Under the pieces are notes generated by a model. The model had not been told where the DNA came from. It was given only the letters and a program-made list of their open reading frames with translations, and searched no databases. The translations under genes and the position numbers were made by a program. Shown here piece after piece: positions 61,175-64,000 of a stretch of 64,000 nt of DNA. The first letter of the stretch is position 1; each line of letters begins with the position of its first letter. This stretch comes from Euzebya pacifica (GTDB taxonomy: Bacteria; Actinomycetota; Nitriliruptoria; Euzebyales; Euzebyaceae): positions 2,857,910 through 2,921,909 of the forward strand of contig NZ_CP031165.1 of the NCBI RefSeq assembly GCF_003344865.1, read 5' to 3'.

Positions 61175-62605
61175 ATGACAGATGGTGTCGTAGGGCTTCG
61201 CGACGTCACTGACGGACTGGGACTACTGCTCAGCACCCAGTCGTTCGCCGCCCGCGCACTCATCGGGTCACTGGTCGCCGCGGCGTTGGCTGCGGCAGCC
61301 GTCCGACTCGGGTGGCTGAAGTCCCGCCGCGCCCGCCGCGGGCTGGTCCTGGCGCCCATCGCGACCGCGGTCGCAGCGGCCGTTGCAAGCGCGGGGGATG
61401 CCTTCCTGCCGCCGCTCGTGGTCGCCACGACCGGCGCGGGGGAGTCCTGGGAGTTCTTCGGGCAGGAGTACCGCGTGCTCCAGCTGGAGTGGTTGCTGAT
61501 CGCCTACGTGGCGGTCGCGTCGTTCCTGTTGCTGCGCCGAGGCCTCAGCCACCTCGCCATCCGCATGTACGTCCGCGGGGCGGTGCCCTGCGACGACCCG
61601 GCCGTCATCGCCAGCGTGCGACGCATCGCCTCCAAGCTGGGGCTGACGTCCCCCTCGCTGCTGCTGATCCCCGACTGCCCCGGCGGCGCGTTCACCACGG
61701 GGCTGCGGCACCCGGTCGTGTGCGTCGACCCCGACCTCGTGGAGCAGCTCGACACCCGTGAGCTCGAGGGCCTCCTCGCCCACGAGCTGGCCCACATCGC
61801 CCGACGGGACGTGCCGCTGAACGTGGCCATCGGCGTCATCCGCGACCTGACGTTCTTCGTCCCGCCACTCCACCTCGCGGCCCGTTGGCTGCGGCAGGAG
61901 CAGGAGCACGCCGCCGACGACCTCGCGTCGGACTCCACGGGACGACCGGCTGCGCTTGCCTCCTCGATCCTCAAGGTGTGGGAAGGTGCATCGCGTCGCG
62001 GCGTCACCGTCGTCGCCTCGATGGCCTGCGCCACCATGGTGCCCGCGCCCCTGCCGGTGCCGGCCGGCATGCCCGCGCGCATCCTGCGTCAGGGGGGCCT
62101 GCGCGGCGGCGCCAAGCAGATCGCCGCACGGGTCGTCCGCCTCATCGAGGGTGAGGCCCGCGCCACCAGAACCCGCGAACGCATCGAGTTGCTGGCGCTG
62201 GCAGTGGTCCTGACCGCCCTCACCGCGGTCACCGTCGTGCTCCCCGCCCAGCTCGCCGACTCCTCCCTGCTGCTCGGCCAGTGGTCGCGCCCGGTCGCCC
62301 GTCCCGTGGAGTCGCCAGCACTGCAGACCTTCCGCACGCTGACGATCACCGAGACGACGGCCTTCGGCACCAGCGTTGCGCGACCGGCTCGGGCGGCCAC
62401 CTGTGAGGACTGCCTCACCGTGGAGTCCACGGCTGACTGGCGCCGCGGGGTCGCCCCGGCCGCACCGGTGCGAACCGCAGGATGGGCCCACGGCGGCTAC
62501 GTGTGGGAGGACGGCAGCCCGGTGCTCGTCACCGCTCCCCGCGCCGAACCGCTCTGGGGTGTCGACGCCCGCACGACCCGCGTCGGCGTCTTCGTCGTAC
62601 GCTGA
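61175..62605 (+). CDS. M56 (BlaR1-like) membrane metalloprotease
   Basis: 476 residues. About four helices and a cytoplasmic zinc-protease domain with LLAHELAHIARRD (HExxH) and the third ligand in QEQEHAADDLA. It lacks a C-terminal penicillin-binding sensor: after the last helix the tail is ~100 residues with CEDC and no SxxK-type motif. ATG 61175 is preferred over TTG 61157. It probably cleaves the BlaI-like repressor in response to an unknown envelope signal. Confidence 0.85.
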   Translation: MTDGVVGLRDVTDGLGLLLSTQSFAARALIGSLVAAALAAAAVRLGWLKSRRARRGLVLAPIATAVAAAVASAGDAFLPPLVVATTGAGESWEFFGQEYRVLQLEWLLIAYVAVASFLLLRRGLSHLAIRMYVRGAVPCDDPAVIASVRRIASKLGLTSPSLLLIPDCPGGAFTTGLRHPVVCVDPDLVEQLDTRELEGLLAHELAHIARRDVPLNVAIGVIRDLTFFVPPLHLAARWLRQEQEHAADDLASDSTGRPAALASSILKVWEGASRRGVTVVASMACATMVPAPLPVPAGMPARILRQGGLRGGAKQIAARVVRLIEGEARATRTRERIELLALAVVLTALTAVTVVLPAQLADSSLLLGQWSRPVARPVESPALQTFRTLTITETTAFGTSVARPARAATCEDCLTVESTADWRRGVAPAAPVRTAGWAHGGYVWEDGSPVLVTAPRAEPLWGVDARTTRVGVFVVR

Positions 62606-62755
62606 CCGGGGTGGTCCGGGGAAGCGTGAGGGGCGGCGGACCGCTGCATCGCGATCGGCCCGGTGGTGGGCTACCATCGACGGTCGTTCACCGGATCGAC
62701 CGTTCCGGGTCCGGCCGTCGTGCGCCGGACAGTCCCGAACCTGCGGAGCCCCCAA

Positions 62756-62986
62756 GTGCTGAACATCATCCTCACCGTGCTGCATGTGATCGTGTCGATC
62801 CTGCTGATCATGTTCATCCTGCTGAAGTCGGGCAAGGGCGGCGGGCTGTCGGACATGTTCGGTGGCGGCAGCATGTCCGGTGGCGGCGGCTCGACCATCG
62901 CGGAGAAGAACCTGGACCGCATCACCGTCCTCACCGCCGTGGTGTTCGCCGTGACCACCATGGCGCTGGCGCTGCGCCTGGTCTGA
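62756..62986 (+). CDS. secG: Preprotein translocase subunit SecG
   Basis: 76 residues: two helices (NIILTVLHVIVSILLIMFIL and ITVLTAVVFAVTTMALAL) joined by a Gly-rich cytoplasmic loop (LLKSGKGGGLSDMFGGGSM), as in SecG. GTG 62756 with GGAG upstream; upstream residues in the same frame are not part of SecG. Confidence 0.93.
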   Translation: MLNIILTVLHVIVSILLIMFILLKSGKGGGLSDMFGGGSMSGGGGSTIAEKNLDRITVLTAVVFAVTTMALALRLV

Positions 62987-62996
62987 CGGGACCGGT

Positions 62997-64000
62997 CTGA
63001 CGACCCCCCGCATCCGCTCCGGGGTCCTCGCCGGGCTCCTGCTCCTCGCGCTCGCCGCGACGGGCTGTACCCCGCCGGCGCGACAGGCGCCGCCGGCACC
63101 CCTGCCAGCCGCGCCGACGGCATCCGCCGGTCCTGTGACCGTCGCCGGAGGCACGTTCAGGTGGGCGATCGGCGAGCCCACGAGCATCCTGCCGCCGATG
63201 GCGTCGACGACCGACGACTTCGCGGTCGTCGACGCGCTCTTCGACTCGTTGACGACGGCGGGCGTGGCCGGTCGACCCGCGCCGTCGGCGGCCACGGAGT
63301 GGTCGGCCAACGACGACGCCACCGTGTGGACGTTCCACCTGCGGCCCGGCGCGACGTTCCAGGACGGGACCCCCGTCACCGCCGAGGCCTTCGTCGAGGC
63401 CTGGAGCACGCTCGTCGCGGCAGGGCCGATGCAGCACCTGCTGCGCGACGTGGTCGGGCACGCCGCCGTCGCCAGCGGTGCAGCGACGACGTTGTCGGGC
63501 ATGCGAGCCACCTCCGAGGACACCCTGGAGGTCACCCTCTCCAGGCCGCGTGGTGACTTCCCGATCCTGACCAGCCATCCGTCGCTCGGGCCCGTGCAGC
63601 CGTCGGCCGTCGCGGCCGACCCAGCGGCGCACGCCCTGCAGCCGGTCGGCAACGGCCCCTTCCGTGCCAGCGAGCCGTGGGTGCCCGGGGAGTTCGTGCG
63701 CGCGGCACGCTGGGACGGCTGGACCAACGGCGATCGGCCGGAGGACGGCATCGGGGAGGTCGTGTTCCGCATCGCCGACCTCGACACGAACTTCCTGGCG
63801 TTCCGCCAGGGACGACGCGACCTGGCCCGGGTGCCGCCGGAGGCCCTGGAGCTTGCGGCCGAGGAGTATCCCGCCTCTCCCGGCAGCTACACCGGTCCCG
63901 GACTGGTGACCGGGGCGACGCCCGAGACCTACCTGCTGGCGATCGACCGGTCGGTGGAGCCCTACGAGGAGCTGGAGGTGCGGGAGGCCGCCAGCCTGTT
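62997..64000 (+). CDS. Peptide/nickel ABC transporter substrate-binding lipoprotein, partial
   Basis: Runs off the window end. Lipobox LLLALAATGC, Ala/Pro linker, then the SBP_bac_5 (OppA/DppA) fold: GGTFRWAIGEPTSILPP, WTFHLRPGATFQDGTPVTAEAFVEAW, GNGPFRASEPW. No ATG, GTG or TTG precedes the signal peptide in frame: the only candidate is CTG 62997, unless GTG 63135 (after the lipobox) is used, which would lose the signal. Confidence 0.8.
   Translation, partial: MTTPRIRSGVLAGLLLLALAATGCTPPARQAPPAPLPAAPTASAGPVTVAGGTFRWAIGEPTSILPPMASTTDDFAVVDALFDSLTTAGVAGRPAPSAATEWSANDDATVWTFHLRPGATFQDGTPVTAEAFVEAWSTLVAAGPMQHLLRDVVGHAAVASGAATTLSGMRATSEDTLEVTLSRPRGDFPILTSHPSLGPVQPSAVAADPAAHALQPVGNGPFRASEPWVPGEFVRAARWDGWTNGDRPEDGIGEVVFRIADLDTNFLAFRQGRRDLARVPPEALELAAEEYPASPGSYTGPGLVTGATPETYLLAIDRSVEPYEELEVREAASL

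Overview
The window is very GC-rich, coding-dense DNA from an actinobacterium. Supporting markers are WhiA in a uvrC-rapZ-yvcK-whiA string, gap-pgk-tpiA followed by secG, IdeR/DtxR-type iron boxes, a Gram-positive-type SOS box before uvrA, many GTG starts and overlapping GTGA/ATGA stop-starts. A cell-wall-binding-repeat protein and a second, reduced nuo cluster would fit a deep-branching lineage such as Nitriliruptoria/Euzebya, but that placement is inference. No rRNA, tRNA or CRISPR array was seen.

Layout. (1) 1-4862, minus strand: an unusual nuo cluster (A, a fused B/D-like protein, H, J, K, L) with no NuoI and a B/D protein lacking Fe-S cysteines, preceded by a small YHS metal-binding gene. 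(2) About 4.9-34 kb: a mosaic metal/redox island. It holds a decayed 6-phosphogluconate dehydrogenase, a frameshifted Rieske protein, a CDF-transporter remnant, a CmtR-like repressor with a P1B ATPase and a signal peptidase II, a CYP152-type P450 with a methyltransferase, a MerR regulator and a mercuric-reductase-like flavoprotein behind a MerR-type promoter, a CopA ATPase missing its N-terminus, a TlpA-like thioredoxin, a second CmtR-like repressor with a CDF transporter, a MOB_F relaxase, toxin-antitoxin debris, a protein with a tandem cysteine domain, a DUF305 protein, cupredoxins, a CopB ATPase, a cysteine-less HMA protein, a SARP/NB-ARC regulator, a cytochrome c and a metallo-beta-lactamase-fold hydrolase. 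Pseudogenes and an orphan relaxase suggest it was built by several transfers followed by deletions. (3) 34.2-42.7 kb: a secreted serine protease, uvrA, protein-L-isoaspartate methyltransferase, a DUF1918/DUF1876 protein, an FAD oxidase and a CWB2 surface protein. (4) 42.8-52.6 kb, minus strand: an iron-uptake locus with two iron boxes: an FbpABC-type ABC importer, a FEA1-family lipoprotein, a cupredoxin lipoprotein, an NDP-sugar epimerase and a three-module glycosyltransferase fusion. (5) 52.7-64 kb: housekeeping genes, uvrC-rapZ-yvcK-whiA and gap-pgk-tpiA, then a BlaI/M56 pair, secG and the start of a peptide-binding lipoprotein.

How the parts work together. The island genes export soft metals (P1B ATPases, CDF), sense them (ArsR and MerR proteins), reduce or bind them (flavoprotein, cupredoxins, YHS, DUF305) and repair extracytoplasmic thiols (TlpA-like). 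The iron locus is the best candidate for a poorly described system: the FEA1 lipoprotein and cupredoxin would capture or oxidise iron, FbpABC would import it, and the sugar enzymes sit inside the same presumably IdeR-controlled transcription unit.
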